Source: Tragulus kanchil
Lineage: Eukaryota; Chordata; Mammalia; Artiodactyla; Tragulidae
Direction: 5' to 3'
NCBI GenBank assembly: GCA_022376925.1
Contig: JAIOJX010000026.1
Span: 201,910,400 to 201,974,399, forward strand
Length of the DNA: 64,000 bases
Below are positions 10,661 to 23,758 of this stretch, in pieces. Within the stretch, counting starts at the first letter, position 1, and every line of letters starts with the position of its first letter. The notes under the pieces are model-generated. The model searched no databases. It was not told the origin of the DNA and saw only the letters and a program-made list of their open reading frames with translations. Made by a program: the position numbers and the translations under genes.

Positions 10661-12390
10661 TATAATAATTAACAAAGTTAATTCAATCTTCCAGTGCCTT
10701 AAGAGTCATTTGTAATTTTACTGAAGTAGCAAAATAACCAAACAATTTTTAATTATCTCTGCACATGGGAAAAATCAATATTTTTCAATTTCTTTTTGGA
10801 TGATGCTGTAGACTTTACAGTATAAATACTAAAAGCAGAGAATTACAGAAGAATGATAACTATAGGTGGAAGACAGTGGAAGAAGAGTCACTATTGGATT
10901 CTCTAAAAACTGAGCAGTGAGCCCCAGTACTCATTTCCAATTAGCAAGATTTGCTTTTGCTAAACCTTTGATTTTACGCACGCACACACACACACACACA
11001 CACACAGAGTCATATATAGGCCCATACTCTTCTGAGTGTGAACATGATGCAAAGTGGCCTTTTGAGTAACATTTGAGCCAGAGCAGAAAAGACACCTGAG
11101 TTACTCAGATTTCCTGATGACTATATTAAGAACAGCATTCAGTATTTTGTTTACCCACACTGTCCACTTTTCAGGCATTGTCCACATTCCAAGCCATATA
11201 TCTTACCTCTGGCTTACATTCTTTGTTGGCATCCTTGTCTTGTTATAGAAGAACTGATTCTTATATTTTTTGGTTGTTAAATAACTTGATATTTTTAAAG
11301 GTTTTAACAAATTAAGAAGAATGTGTTAGTGGACTCTGTGTACTCTGTACTTTGATGCTGTATTATGCTGATGATTTGAATATGCAAGACAGGAGGCTGC
11401 TTCTTGGCATCTTTCCCTATAACAATCATTTCATCTTCAGCAAAATATTGTCTAACAGAGAGCTGGTTATATGTGGACATTTAAGGGTGTGGTCTCATTG
11501 TATAAAACTGAACAATATTTTCAACTTCTAATACTTTATAAGCAAAGTATGTGTAGACAGCTATCCTTGTAAAAGGTGATTTCTCAGTGAGCCTTATCTT
11601 GAATTTATTTCACACACAGGATAATACCCTGACTTGTACTTTTGGAAGACATGTTTCAGAGGTGACAGAGAACAGTGGTAAATTTTCCCTCTCAGAACAC
11701 ATTGCTATGCTGGTATCTGTAGATGCCCCAAGGCTGAAGTTCCTTTTGAAATTATTTTTAAACTACTTGAATCCCCAACCTCCCACCATTCCCCATATGG
11801 CAAGTTCTTAATGGTGCTGTTGCAAAGGAAATCCACGATTGTGATGCCATGTGTATTTGTGTGTTAGGGTAGGAATATATAAAGACAAGAGAAACAACTA
11901 GCTTAAAAGATCATTATTTGTTCAGAAACTACATTTAAATATAAGTAGAAGTAATACATCAATCTATTTCTCTTCCAGTCAAAAACACCGTTCTTCTCTT
12001 TTATAATTGTACTTTGTTATACTTACTATCTTAGTTGGATTTGAAAATATTGTTATTCGTGTATATTTCTTTCTGGAATCACTCAACAGTGATTCCTTGG
12101 GAAGTAGGCAGCAGGTTTCGTTTCCCCTTCCGCCCCCAGGGACTACTTACAGCGTACACGGTAGATGCTCAGTTATTGTCTCTTCAGTTGATTCCAATTT
12201 CAAACTTTTTGGAAAGGCCCAGCTGTTAGATAGGACCATTTCATTTTGTTTCTCTATGAAGGGCTGTCTCAGGAAATTGAGATCAGAGCCACGGTGGGAA
12301 CCTTTTTGTGTTTTCAGACATTTTTCTGTTCACAATGTAAATGAAACAGCGTTGTCGCAGCGGTCCTTTCGCTGAAGTGGCTGAGGACAC
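10661..12390. other. unassigned single-copy sequence with an AC repeat
   Basis: Contains an AC microsatellite at about 10982-11006. A 122-codon plus-strand frame at 12007-12375 is not repeat-derived as far as I can see. It shows no domain or signal that I recognise and no flanking gene structure, so I leave it uncalled. Confidence 0.4.
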
Positions 12391-14547
12391 ATCAGAGAGA
12401 TGTTTGATTTCTCTTCTAAACCCTTGGTGATGCTCATGTCACAGGCACACTGGGTGCCACCATCAGCAGAGGGACCCCACAGCGGCCGTGGCCACAGAAG
12501 GGGTTTTAGAGACCAAGGGTGGGGACGGAAGTGGGGGTGAGAATGAAGAGGTAGAAAGAGGATACGCGGAATTCAGCCAAGGTGTTATTGTTTCTGACAC
12601 TAAATCTTTCATCACTGTGTCATAAACAAACAGATCTCATGCTAAAGTGCCTTTAACAAGTAACGTCTGGAGAATTAAGCTACTATGCTTAGAAACGGGT
12701 CAACAGTGATTTGAAGTGCGGGGATCTTTTCAAATCGGCACATCACAGACAGACATCAGGAATACATCCTATAAGTTGTGACAAAAGTAAACACCACCTG
12801 GAGATCATATTGATCATCTCTTTTGAGTGGGACCCAGAGGTGGGATAGCTTCTGATCCAAGCTTTGTCTTAGTTTGCTCAGAGCTCACTGGGGAGTGCTT
12901 TGAGTTTTGCTTCCTCTCACCAGCAGTTCTCTGGGTCATCTTGATTCGTTGCCCCTTCCCCTCAATAGGTAGGGAAAGACAAAACATTGTTTCTCAGTGT
13001 TTAATGGTCTTAACGTTCATGCGTTAATCACTAAAACGTACATATATCACAATCCCTACCCTCCTTCGGTTATATCCCAGGATATTATCACAGGCCACAC
13101 CCTTAAATACCCAGTTACTCAGACAGAAGAATGTCATCCCCTTTCTTTGAAAAGTAAGCATTGATTGGATCAGAAACAAGATGGGGGTCAGTTGGAATTA
13201 GATATTTCCTGCAAGAATGCATGGATATATCGAGTGATGGACTAATTTCATTGTTCTACCCACTAAGTACATGGAGTCGGGATGGGAAGCAATGAGGTAG
13301 GGTGGGAAGGACTGGACGGGGACTTGCAGGCAGGTAGAGGATAAGAAGGGCTTTGCCAGATACTCACTCCTGGTTGTCTTCCGCTGCCTGGGTCTCTCCA
13401 GGTGCTCTGGTTCCTGGGTTTCCTCATCTCAATCTCAGCAGAACTGTGTGCTAGCATGTTTTCTTTCAAACGCCTTGGATGGATCAGAGAGATGTTTGAT
13501 CTCTCTTCTAAACCCTTGGTGATGCTCATGTCACAGGCACACTGGGTGCCACCATCAGCAGAGGGACCCCACAGCGGCCGTGGCCACAGAAGGGGTTTTA
13601 GAGACCAAGGGTGGGGACGGAAGTGGGGGTGAGAATGAAGAGGTAGAAAGAGGATACGCGGAATTCAGCCAAGGTGTTATTGTTTCTGACACTAAATCTT
13701 TCATCACTGTGTCATAAACAAACAGATCTCATGCTAAAGTGCCTTTAACAAGTAACGTCTGGAGAATTAAGCTACTATGCTTAGAAACGGGTCAACAGTG
13801 ATTTGAAGTGCGGGGATCTTTTCAAATCGGCACATCACAGACAGACATCAGGAATACATCCTATAAGTTGTGACAAAAGCAAACACCACCTGGAGATCAT
13901 ATTGATCATCTCTTTTGAGTGGGACCCAGAGGTGGGATAGCTTCTGATCCAAGCTTGTCTTAGTTTGCTCAGAGCTCACTGGGGAGTGCTTTGAGTTTTG
14001 CTTCCTCTCACCAGCAGTTCTCTGGGTCATCTTGATTCGTTGCCCCTTCCCCTCAATAGGTAGGGAAAGACAAAACATTGTTTCTCAGTGTTTAATGGTC
14101 TTAACGTTCATGCGTTAATCACTAAAACGTACATATATCACAATCCCTACCCTCCTTCGGTTATATCCCAGGATATTATCACAGGCCACACCCTTAAATA
14201 CCCAGTTACTCAGACAGAAGAATGTCATCCCCTTTCTTTGAAAAGTAAGCATTGATTGGATCAGAAACAAGATGGGGGTCAGTTGGAATTAGATATTTCC
14301 TGCAAGAATGCATGGATATATCGAGTGATGGACTAATTTCATTGTTCTACCCACTAAGTACATGGAGTCGGGATGGGAAGCAATGAGGTAGGGTGGGAAG
14401 GACTGGACGGGGACTTGCAGGCAGGTAGAGGATAAGAAGGGCTTTGCCAGATACTCACTCCTGGTTGTCTTCCGCTGCCTGGGTCTCTCCAGGTGCTCTG
14501 GTTCCTGGGTTTCCTCATCTCAATCTCAGCAGAACTGTGTGCTAGCA
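12391..14547. repeat. tandem duplication 3 (offset 1092/1091)
   Basis: Copy A is 12391-13456 and copy B is 13483-14547, with filler 13457-13482. Differences include AAAGTAAACACC versus AAAGCAAACACC and a T-run indel in the AAGCTTTGTCTTAG motif. The unit is unique, fairly CpG-rich DNA (CACAGCGGCCGTGGCCACAG). The end of copy B is shared with the start of duplication 4. Confidence 0.95.
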
Positions 14548-16613
14548 GACAGAGAGCAGGCATCCTGAGAGACATCTCCTGCCTGGAAGGCAACTCTCAA
14601 AGCGTGAGCTGTCTGTGTGTCTTCTGCCATGGTCTGGTTATTAGCAAAACCTCCACTCCTTTCTCCTCTGCCCTCCAGGTCCCCTCCCCTCCGCCCTCTA
14701 GTACAGTGTTCCTTGGGGGCTGAAACACTGTCAGGATGGATTCTTTGAACTATTGTTTGCTTTCCAGGGAAACTAGCAGTCAAGGTTGTATCAGCAGGAT
14801 ATCATTTCAGGAAAATGTTTCAATTTCACAGGAGAAGAGATGTAGGGAAAAATCCTGTAGGGTATATAGGATAGCGCTAATTTAGCAAGATAAAAGCCAG
14901 CACATTCTGAGAGTTGCGAGGGCCAGCACTGGATTTGTGTGGTAGCTGTGGAAGGATAGGCTATTTGGTGATGTTGTTCATGTCAGGGGAAGTGGCAATG
15001 ACCGGATACTGAACACTGACCTAGGAGCCTGAAATGGATGACTCCTATAGGACAAATGATTCATCTCATAAAAATAAAATCTCAGTTTCTTGGTACTTGC
15101 TTTGGAATAAACTTATGTACTATAAAGTTAGAAATGATAAATATTTTTTTATTGAGTTTCTCCTAGCCCATTTTAGGGATTTACTGCTCCCTTTGAAAAC
15201 CAGAAATAGTCGGATGAAGAAGTGATGTGATTCTAAGAGTACTTGTTTTTATCAACAAAGTTAATTTCTGTCTGAGAAGCTGGGAGGGTTAAATTGTGTA
15301 TATGGTTCCTGACTACTGTCTCTATGTGGAGACATTCACATTGTTAGGTTAAATTTATTACCTTGTTGGAAATTTCCAACCCAGCATTCAGTAACCTTAG
15401 CTGGGTGGGTTCTTAATTTCCTGATCTTACAACACGCCCTGAATACAGATCTAATGAGGGAATGAATGCAGCAATTCTTTTATTTGATTTAAAGCTTATG
15501 TTTTGGTTTCCCTTGCAAGAGACCAAAAAATATTTTATTAATTTTCAATGGAACGTCTAAACAAGTTGATTTAATCAGATGCAGGTCCCCCCGGGGGTTT
15601 TTTCCCATCTCAATCTCAGCAGAACTGTGTGCTAGCAGACAGAGAGCAGGCATCCTGAGAGACATCTCCTGCCTGGAAGGCAACTCTCAAAGCGTGAGCT
15701 GTCTGTGTGTCTTCTGCCATGGTCTGGTTATTAGCAAAACCTCCACTCCTTTCTCCTCTGCCCTCCAGGTCCCCTCCCCTCCGCCCTCTAGTACAGTGTT
15801 CCTTGGGGGCTGAAACACTGTCAGGATGGATTCTTTGAACTATTGTTTGCTTTCCAGGGAAACTAGCAGTCAAGGTTGTATCAGCAGGATATCATTTCAG
15901 GAAAATGTTTCAATTTCACAGGAGAAGAGATGTAGGGAAAAATCCTGTAGGGTATATAGGATAGCGCTAATTTAGCAAGATAAAAGCCAGCACATTCTGA
16001 GAGTTGCGAGGGCCAGCACTGGATTTGTGTGGTAGCTGTGGAAGGATAGGCTATTTGGTGATGTTGTTCATGTCAGGGGAAGTGGCAATGACCGGATACT
16101 GAACACTGACCTAGGAGCCTGAAATGGATGACTCCTATAGGACAAATGATTCATCTCATAAAAATAAGATCTCAGTTTCTTGGTACTTGCTTTGGAATAA
16201 ACTTATGTACTATAAAGTTAGAAATGATAAATATTTTTTTATTGAGTTTCTCCTAGCCCATTTTAGGGATTTACTGCTCCCTTTGAAAACCAGAAATAGT
16301 CGGATGAAGAAGTGATGTGATTCTAAGAGTACTTGTTTTTATCAACAAAGTTAATTTCTGTCTGAGAAGCTGGGAGGGTTAAATTGTGTATATGGTTCCT
16401 GACTACTGTCTCTATGTGGAGACATTCACATTGTTAGGTTAAATTTATTACCTTGTTGGAAATTTCCAACCCAGCATTCAGTAACCTTAGCTGGGTGGGT
16501 TCTTAATTTCCTGATCTTACAACACGCCCTGAATACAGATCTAATGAGGGAATGAATGCAGCAATTCTTTTATTTGATTTAAAGCTTATGTTTTGGTTTC
16601 CCTTGCAAGAGAC
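14517..16613. repeat. tandem duplication 4 (offset 1090)
   Basis: Copy A is about 14517-15522 and copy B is 15607-16613. One internal substitution is visible (AAAATAAAATCTC versus AAAATAAGATCTC). The filler between them ends in C6-G5-T6 at 15587-15603, a corrupted form of the true upstream CAGGTGCTCTGGTTCCTGGG at 14490. The duplicated frames here are not genes. Confidence 0.95.
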
Positions 16614-16950
16614 AATATTTTATAATACAATGGAAACAAGTGATAAAAATATTGATATCGTCATTGTCAGTCATGTTCAACTCTTTGAGTACTCATGCGT
16701 AGCGTTGATAGGAACGAACTTAACACATAGAATACAGACTTACTGTGTTCATGTAGGGGAGACAGAAGTAGCCAAGGGTATCAGTTCTAATGATGACCTT
16801 ATCTGTGTTGTGATCTGACTGCATCAGTGGCAGTTCAAAGAGTGTTTCCAGCACTTTGCATCAATAGAGTAATTATAATCTTGAAAAACCTCACATTTTC
16901 TATCTAAGATAGGAAGAGTCAAAAAATATGAGTCCCCCTAAGGTAAACAT

Positions 16951-17162
16951 TGTTGCTTAGTTCCTAGGTCATGTATGACTCTTTGTGACCCCATTACTTG
17001 AACTCCCTTGGCTCTTTTGTCCATGGGATTTTTTTCTAGGCAAGAATACAGGAGTAGATTGCCATTTCCTTCACCAGGGGTGATCTTCCTGACCCAGGTA
17101 TCGAACCCTGGCCTCCTGAATTGCAGGTGGATTCTTTACCTGCTGTGCTACCGGGAAAGCCC
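16951..17162 (-). repeat. Bov-tA SINE (antisense)
   Basis: TGACTCTTTGTGACCCCATT, GTCCATGGGATTTTTTTCTA and the reversed tRNA-like head ending CTACCGGGAAAGCCC. Flanks TAAGGTAAACATT and CAAGGTAAGTATATT may be a decayed target-site duplication. Confidence 0.9.
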
Positions 17163-17203
17163 AAGGTAAGTATATTCATTGTGAAAAATGAGTTAGCTAA
17201 TTG

Positions 17204-17440
17204 CAATGTTGTTTGTAATAAGAAAAAATTGGAAACAGTTAAAATTGAAATAGTTAAATAAACAATGGTGTATTTATTTAATCCAATGCTATTTGCTATT
17301 TAAAAATGAGGAAGTTTGAGGTATTAACTAAGAAAAATATCCATATTATAGAAAGTGGGAATAACTACAGATGATATGCAAATCATAATTTGATAAAGAC
17401 AAATAACTATATCTATGTATGCACTATAGGTTGGGACACA
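17204..17440 (+). repeat. old LINE-1 fragment
   Basis: GTTTGTAATAAGAAAAAATT, AGTTAAATAAACAATGGTGT and TTTAAAAATGAGGAAGTTTG resemble the ORF2 3' region of ancient L1M elements. Highly diverged and with no frame. Confidence 0.55.
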
Positions 17441-17576
17441 TACACAGACATGTATGTCTACAGCTATGGCAGTGTGGTGTGTGTGCGTGTGTAGAGGGAT
17501 GAGAAAATAATTGAGTAAATGTAGGAAGGCAGACATTGCATGTTTTTCTCTTCCGATTTTTTGCACTGTTTTACTT

Positions 17577-17775
17577 TTTATTGTACTTTATTATAGTTAA
17601 CATACAATATTATGTTAGTTACAGGCATACCACAAAGTGATTTGACATGAATACACACAAACAATGTTCACTGCAGTGTCTAATAGCCATTTGTCTCCAT
17701 AAAAAATTATAGTACTATTGGTAACATTCCTTATGCTGTATAATACACCCCATGGCTTACTTATCTTCTAGCATG
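17577..17775 (-). repeat. possible antisense LINE-1 3' fragment
   Basis: TATGTTAGTTACAGGCATAC and CACAAAGTGATTTGACATGA resemble the antisense 3' part of mammalian L1M sequences. Family not certain. Confidence 0.45.
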
Positions 17776-18333
17776 TTTTCCTTTTTATATTCATAAAGTA
17801 GCATGTACATATTTAAACAACAAATATCTAATGAAAACACTACCAACGCAATAGATGGGTTTCACCAAATTAAATGTGTTATATACTAAAACCACCATCA
17901 AGTTCGGATGTTTTATTTAAGGTCACAATGAAAGCATATGTGTTTCTGATCCAGGTCAGAGAATCTGGCAATGATGACTTGATTTATGCTTGTAACTCCC
18001 ATTGTCTTCATTCGTTTAAAAGAGTTTACCTCAGCATTCTATCTGGGTGGTCTAGAGACTGAAATAGTGTATTATAGCACTCCGGAATAACTGTCATTAG
18101 GCAACTAGGATCTTGCAGAGTATTACATTCTAAGCATGTTTTCATTTCCCTGCGTAAATATTTTGACAGTAACCTATGTGCACTGATAACATTTTGCATA
18201 ACAAAGAATAACAGGTGCAGTGAAAAGGGAATCAAGTTCCTTGAGGATGAATTTTGAATTTATTGTGTATATCTTGACTTTTCTAAAGGTATATTAATAA
18301 TAATAATAGCTTTGTGGTGTCATTGGTTACCAT

Positions 18334-20571
18334 GGATTACCGATAACAATGAAAACCCTCTTTCAAGGTCTTCCCTGGCAGTCTACTGGCCAAGACTCAG
18401 CTCTTCCACTTCAGACAGCATGGGTTTGATGCCTCATCAAGGAACTAAGGTCCTGCATGATGTTCTGCATGGCCAGAGATTTCAGAAAGTGAGAAATCTC
18501 CTCAGATGAGTTCAGGAGACCATGGAGAGGCATTCTGATCAAAAGCTCTGCTACGCAAGGGTGCAGCCCTCCTATGCCCCATGCTGATGGTTCCCTGGGC
18601 TCTGCTGAGCCAGCCTGACTAATGGGCAGGAAGAAATACGGATGGCGTCAGAAAAACACAAACTCAGGTCTGTCCATCTAGTGAGCAGAGGCAGTGCCAA
18701 CAATTACTCGAGTCCACCCCACACCCACACAGGTATAGCTGTGAACACTTGCTAATTTAGAAAGAATGAATAATGCCTGCCATCACCCAGGGCCAGAGGA
18801 CATGGCAAACTCTTTTTGGTAGGTAGACTTCTTCCTTTTAATGGCTATATATGCAAATCTAGTTTAACATGCATTTGTGGTTAGAAGAAAAACCATAAAA
18901 AGGCCTGCCTACTGTTATAAAGATTTTTGGAACTAAAGGAAGGTTGATTTCCTCTCCTTCCAGAATTGCCTGACTATGATTTCTGGTAAAATACAAACTA
19001 AACCCATATATTTCATGCTGTTTGCAACATGTGAAGTCAGCCTGAAAATAGTATATAAGGAAAAATCAAGGCTAATACAAAAAGGCAAAATCCAAAATTC
19101 TTTACAGCTGTCATTGCATTAAAATCATGGGCAGAAAGCAGTGTTTTCTGTTTTAAAATGGAATAAAAAGTGTTGGAAAATTAATACGATAATAGTTCTC
19201 TGAATGTGTTCAGAGGAAAAAATCCAAATTCTTTCATCCAACATAAACACATTGGTTCTCCCTCACCTAACTTCTGAGGTTGCTATTGTAGCTTCAGCAG
19301 ATTCATTTTACAGTTTTATGAACTTGAAATTAATGTAGCTTTCTGATTAGATACAGACTTATGGTTCTCTTTCTGTCTCTTCCTCTCCCTCTCTGTTTCT
19401 CTCACTCTTTCTCTTCATATAAATCACTTCATCTCAGCCGTTTAATCTTCCATAAAGTCATCTTAGATCTCCTCTCTTTTTGGATTACGATAAATGAAAA
19501 CCCTCTTTCAAGGTCTTCCTGGCAGTCTGCAAGCTCGTTCCACTTCAGACAGCATGGGTTTGATGCCTCATCAAGGAACTAAGGTCCTGCATGATGTTCT
19601 GCATGGCCAGAGATTTCAGAAAGTGAGAAATCTCCTCAGATGAGTTCAGGAGACCATGGAGAGGCATTCTGATCAAAAGCTCTGCTACGCAAGGGTGCAG
19701 CCCTCCTATGCCCCATGCTGATGGTTCCCTGGGCTCTGCTGAGCCAGCCTGACTAATGGGCAGGAAGAAATACGGATGGCGTCAGAAAAACACAAACTCA
19801 GGTCTGTCCATCTAGTGAGCAGAGGCAGTGCCAACAATTACTCGAGTCCACCCCACACCCACACAGGTATAGCTGTGAACACTTGCTAATTTAGAAAGAA
19901 TGAATAATGCCTGCCATCACCCAGGGCCAGAGGACATGGCAAACTCTTTTTGGTAGGTAGACTTCTTCCTTTTAATGGCTATATATGCAAATCTAGTTTA
20001 ACATGCATTTGTGGTTAGAAGAAAAACCATAAAAAGGCCTGCCTACTGTTATAAAGATTTTTGGAACTAAAGGAAGGTTGATTTCCTCTCCTTCCAGAAT
20101 TGCCTGACTATGATTTCTGGTAAAATACAAACTAAACCCATATATTTCATGCTGTTTGCAACATGTGAAGTCAGCCTGAAAATAGTATATAAGGAAAAAT
20201 CAAGGCTAATACAAAAAGGCAAAATCCAAAATTCTTTACAGCTGTCATTGCATTAAAATCATGGGCAGAAAGCAGTGTTTTCTGTTTTAAAATGGAATAA
20301 AAAGTGTTGGAAAATTAATACGATAATAGTTCTCTGAATGTGTTCAGAGGAAAAAATCCAAATTCTTTCATCCAACATAAACACATTGGTTCTCCCTCAC
20401 CTAACTTCTGAGGTTGCTATTGTAGCTTGAGCAGATTCATTTTACAGTTTTATGAACTTGAAATTAATGTAGCTTTCTGATTAGATACAGACTTATGGTT
20501 CTCTTTCTGTCTCTTCCTCTCCCTCTCTGTTTCTCTCACTCTTTCTCTTCATATAAATCACTTCATCTCAG
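18334..20571. repeat. tandem duplication 5 (offset 1148 to 1134)
   Basis: Copy A is 18334-19437 and copy B is 19482-20571, with filler 19438-19481. The first 75 bases of copy B are a shortened, corrupted version of copy A inside a SINE head (14 bases lost). After that the copies match, apart from GTAGCTTCAGC versus GTAGCTTGAGC. Confidence 0.95.
18365..18480 (+). repeat. short CHR-like tRNA-derived SINE
   Basis: TCTTCCCTGGCAGTCTACTG, GGGTTTGATGCCTCATCAAG and GGAACTAAGGTCCTGCATGA follow the CHR-1-like head pattern, which ends at GGCCA. A second copy with a damaged start lies at about 19503-19615. Confidence 0.75.
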
Positions 20572-21250
20572 TTACCCTAAACATGAATTTTTAATCTTTT
20601 CAAGCACTAGTTTTTAAACCCTGGTCTGAAACCAAGTGAAGAGTTAGCATTTTAAAAATACCTACCAGTCTAATTTTTCTCCCCGTGTAACTCTAGTATA
20701 TTTATAATGCAGAGTGCAAGGCAAGTTATTAAACACTAGCATTACATTCATTCACAGAATTCTCTTTTGTAATAGATATGAATGAATGCTCTGGTTCGTG
20801 ACTTTCATTACTAGGTTCATAGGCTCTTATAATGGTTTAATACAATTTAAAAGTGTAACACACTTTGCCATTAAAAACATCCCATTTATTTCTCTTGGCT
20901 GTTGGGTTATGGATCATTAGCTCCGACTTAAACCACTCACTCCTCAGCATTCCTGTATTATTGGTGAAAGAACAGTAATGGAAACTCAAACAAGAAGACA
21001 AAATTAGCAGATGGCCTATCAATGGCTGACTGAGGACACAGCCTTACACATAGAGTAAGAGTTCCTTATGTATTGAATTAATGGGGAAACGTATTCAGGG
21101 ATTTTTGAGTTTGGTTCTATGGAGACTGCATTCAATTGCACTAGGTTTAGTGAGGCTGAAAGAGAAATCATCTTAATTCAGGGGAACTAAGTCATTTCTG
21201 TACTGAAGAGAGCAGTAGCATGTCTGTATTTGGCAGCAGGCATGTTTGCA

Positions 21251-21457
21251 TGCTAAGTTAGTTCAGTCATGTCTGACTCTTTTGTGCCCCCATGGACTAT
21301 AGCCCACCAGGCTCCTCTGTCCATGGATTTCTCCAGGCAAGAACACTGGAGTAGACTGACATGTTATTCACCAGGGGATCTTCTTGACCCAGGGATCAAA
21401 CCCTCATCTCCTGCATTGGCAGGCAGAATTTTTACTGCTGGGCCATGGGGGAAGCCC
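21251..21457 (-). repeat. Bov-tA SINE (antisense), first copy
   Basis: CATGTCTGACTCTTTTGTGC, CCACCAGGCTCCTCTGTCCA and CACCAGGGGATCTTCTTGAC. The 83-codon frame across it is the usual incidental antisense frame of Bov-tA. Confidence 0.93.
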
Positions 21458-22367
21458 ACCAATTTGGTGGGGAGGATCACTATTAAAGCATTTCTCAGTT
21501 TAAAAGAAATCTGTAAATAAAATACTATGTATCAGGAAAGCCAGGACTTATTAAGTGAGTATGACATAGGCATTTTCCCCAAGCTAGTTTAAAAGAGTAA
21601 GTTAACATCAAAAGAGGGAGACAGACTTCTGTATATCTGATCATAACAAAACACACATCTGTGCTAAAATCAAGGTCTAGTTGTTAGAAAGAGAGAGAAA
21701 ATAATTCATCTTAAATTTACAGAAACTTTTTATTTCCAAAAATAAGATTCCTTGTTAGTTCAGCACATGTAAAACTTTGGGGTGAAGTCCATGTTTAAAG
21801 TGCTTTTCTAAGCAATTTATACTGGTTAAAAAAATATGGGCAGTCCTTGAAAGTCAGTAAAATATCTACAGGGGCATAGAAGCTGACATTTGTGGGATTA
21901 TTGACACAGAACTTACAGTTTCTAAACATACATGGAACATTTCTGGAATCAATTTGGCCTTAAAGATCTAACTTTTTGGAAGATTGGTTGTAAATTCCCA
22001 TTTATTTCTCTTGGCTGTTGGGTTATGGATCATTAGCTCCGACTTAAACCACTCACTCCTCAGCATTCCTGTATTATTGGTGAAAGAACAGTAATGGAAA
22101 CTCAAACAAGAAGACAAAATTAGCAGATGGCCTATCAATGGCTGACTGAGGACACAGCCTTACACATAGAGTAAGAGTTCCTTATGTATTGAATTAATGG
22201 GGAAACGTATTCAGGGATTTTTGAGTTTGGTTCTATGGAGACTGCATTCAATTGCACTAGGTTTAGTGAGGCTGAAAGAGAAATCATCTTAATTCAGGGG
22301 AACTAAGTCATTTCTGTACTGAAGAGAGCAGTAGCATGTCTGTATTTGGCAGCAGGCATGTTTGCAT

Positions 22368-22574
22368 GCTAAGTTAGTTCAGTCATGTCTGACTCTTTTG
22401 TGCCCCCATGGACTATAGCCCACCAGGCTCCTCTGTCCATGGATTTCTCCAGGCAAGAACACTGGAGTAGACTGACATGTTATTCACCAGGGGATCTTCT
22501 TGACCCAGGGATCAAACCCTCATCTCCTGCATTGGCAGGCAGAATTTTTTACTGCTGGGCCATGGGGGAAGCCC
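22368..22574 (-). repeat. Bov-tA SINE (antisense), second copy
   Basis: Same element as at 21251 with one extra T in the AGAATTTTT run. The extra base truncates the overlapping frame from 83 to 72 codons. It is not an independent insertion. Confidence 0.93.
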
Positions 22575-23503
22575 ACCAATTTGGTGGGGAGGATCACTAT
22601 TAAAGCATTTCTCAGTTTAAAAGAAATCTGTAAATAAAATACTATGTATCAGGAAAGCCAGGACTTATTAAGTGAGTATGACATAGGCATTTTCCCCAAG
22701 CTAGTTTAAAAGAGTAAGTTAACATCAAAAGAGGGAGACAGACTTCTGTATATCTGATCATAACAAAACACACATCTGTGCTAAAATCAAGGTCTAGTTG
22801 TTAGAAAGAGAGAGAAAATAATTCATCTTAAATTTACAGAAACTTTTTATTTCCAAAAATAAGATTCCTTGTTAGTTCAGCACATGTAAAACTTTGGGGT
22901 GAAGTCCATGTTTAAAGTGCTTTTCTAAGCAATTTATACTGGTTAAAAAAATATGGGCAGTCCTTGAAAGTCAGTAAAATATCTACAGGGGCATAGAAGC
23001 TGACATTTGTGGGATTATTGACACAGAACTTACAGTTTCTAAACATACATGGAACATTTCTGGAATCAATTTGGCCTTAAAGATCTAACTTTTTTGGAAG
23101 ATTGGTAACATTCCTCTCACATTTTCTTACTGTAATGCAGTAAATAGATGACCAAAACTGTTCTGTGCATTCAGAAAGTTTAAAACACACTTCTAAACCA
23201 GTCAAGGAAGAATGAATAGAAATTAGGAAATTCTTAAAAATGAGTAATAAATAAAATACTATATGTCAAAACTTATGGGATGTAGTAAGATTGCACTGAA
23301 AGAGAAATTTATGGCTTTAAATGCTTGTTATAAAAAAAAAAAATGAAAACAAAGTAGAGCAAAGCATCCAATTTAAGAAATCAGAGGGAAGAACAAATTC
23401 ACTGAATAACTCAAAGAAAGCTGAAGACACAGAAATTAATGAAACAGAAATCAAAGATACAAATGAGAATATAAAAAAAATCTATTTTTAAAAGAATAAT
23501 GAA

Positions 23504-23758
23504 GGCCTTTCCTAGTGGCACAGTGGCTGGGAATCTGCCTGTCAATTCAGACAACATAGGTTTGATCCCTGGTGCAGGAAGATTCCACTTGCTACAGGGC
23601 AACTAAGCCCAGCCACTTTAACTACTGAGGCCATGCCCTATGTGCTGCAACAAGAGAAGCCACCAAAATGAGAAGCCTGCCCACCTCAAGGAAGAGTCGC
23701 GCCCGCTCAGGCAACTAGAGAAAGCCAGTGCTACCAAAAAAAAAAATAATAATAAAAA
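23504..23758 (+). repeat. CHR-type SINE, first copy
   Basis: GGCCTTTCCTAGTGGCACAG head, GGTTTGATCCCTGGTGCAGG B-box region, CAACTAAGCCCAGCCACTTT body and a CAACTAGAGAAAGCCAGTGC end before an A-rich tail. It is an older CHR form without the 3' extension seen at 4660. Confidence 0.85.

Larger units (their letters stand above)
20881..23108. repeat. tandem duplication 6 (offset 1117/1116)
   Basis: Copy A is 20881-21987 and copy B is 21998-23108. Differences are T-run length changes (AGAATTTTTACTGC gains one T, and AACTTTTTGG gains one T). It carries a whole Bov-tA in each copy. The right part of copy B is duplicated again by duplication 7. Confidence 0.95.

Noticed and set aside
12007..12375. 122-codon plus-strand frame
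   Set aside because: One of the longer frames not inside a named repeat, but with no domain, splice context or codon pattern that I can support. Long random frames are expected in 64 kb.
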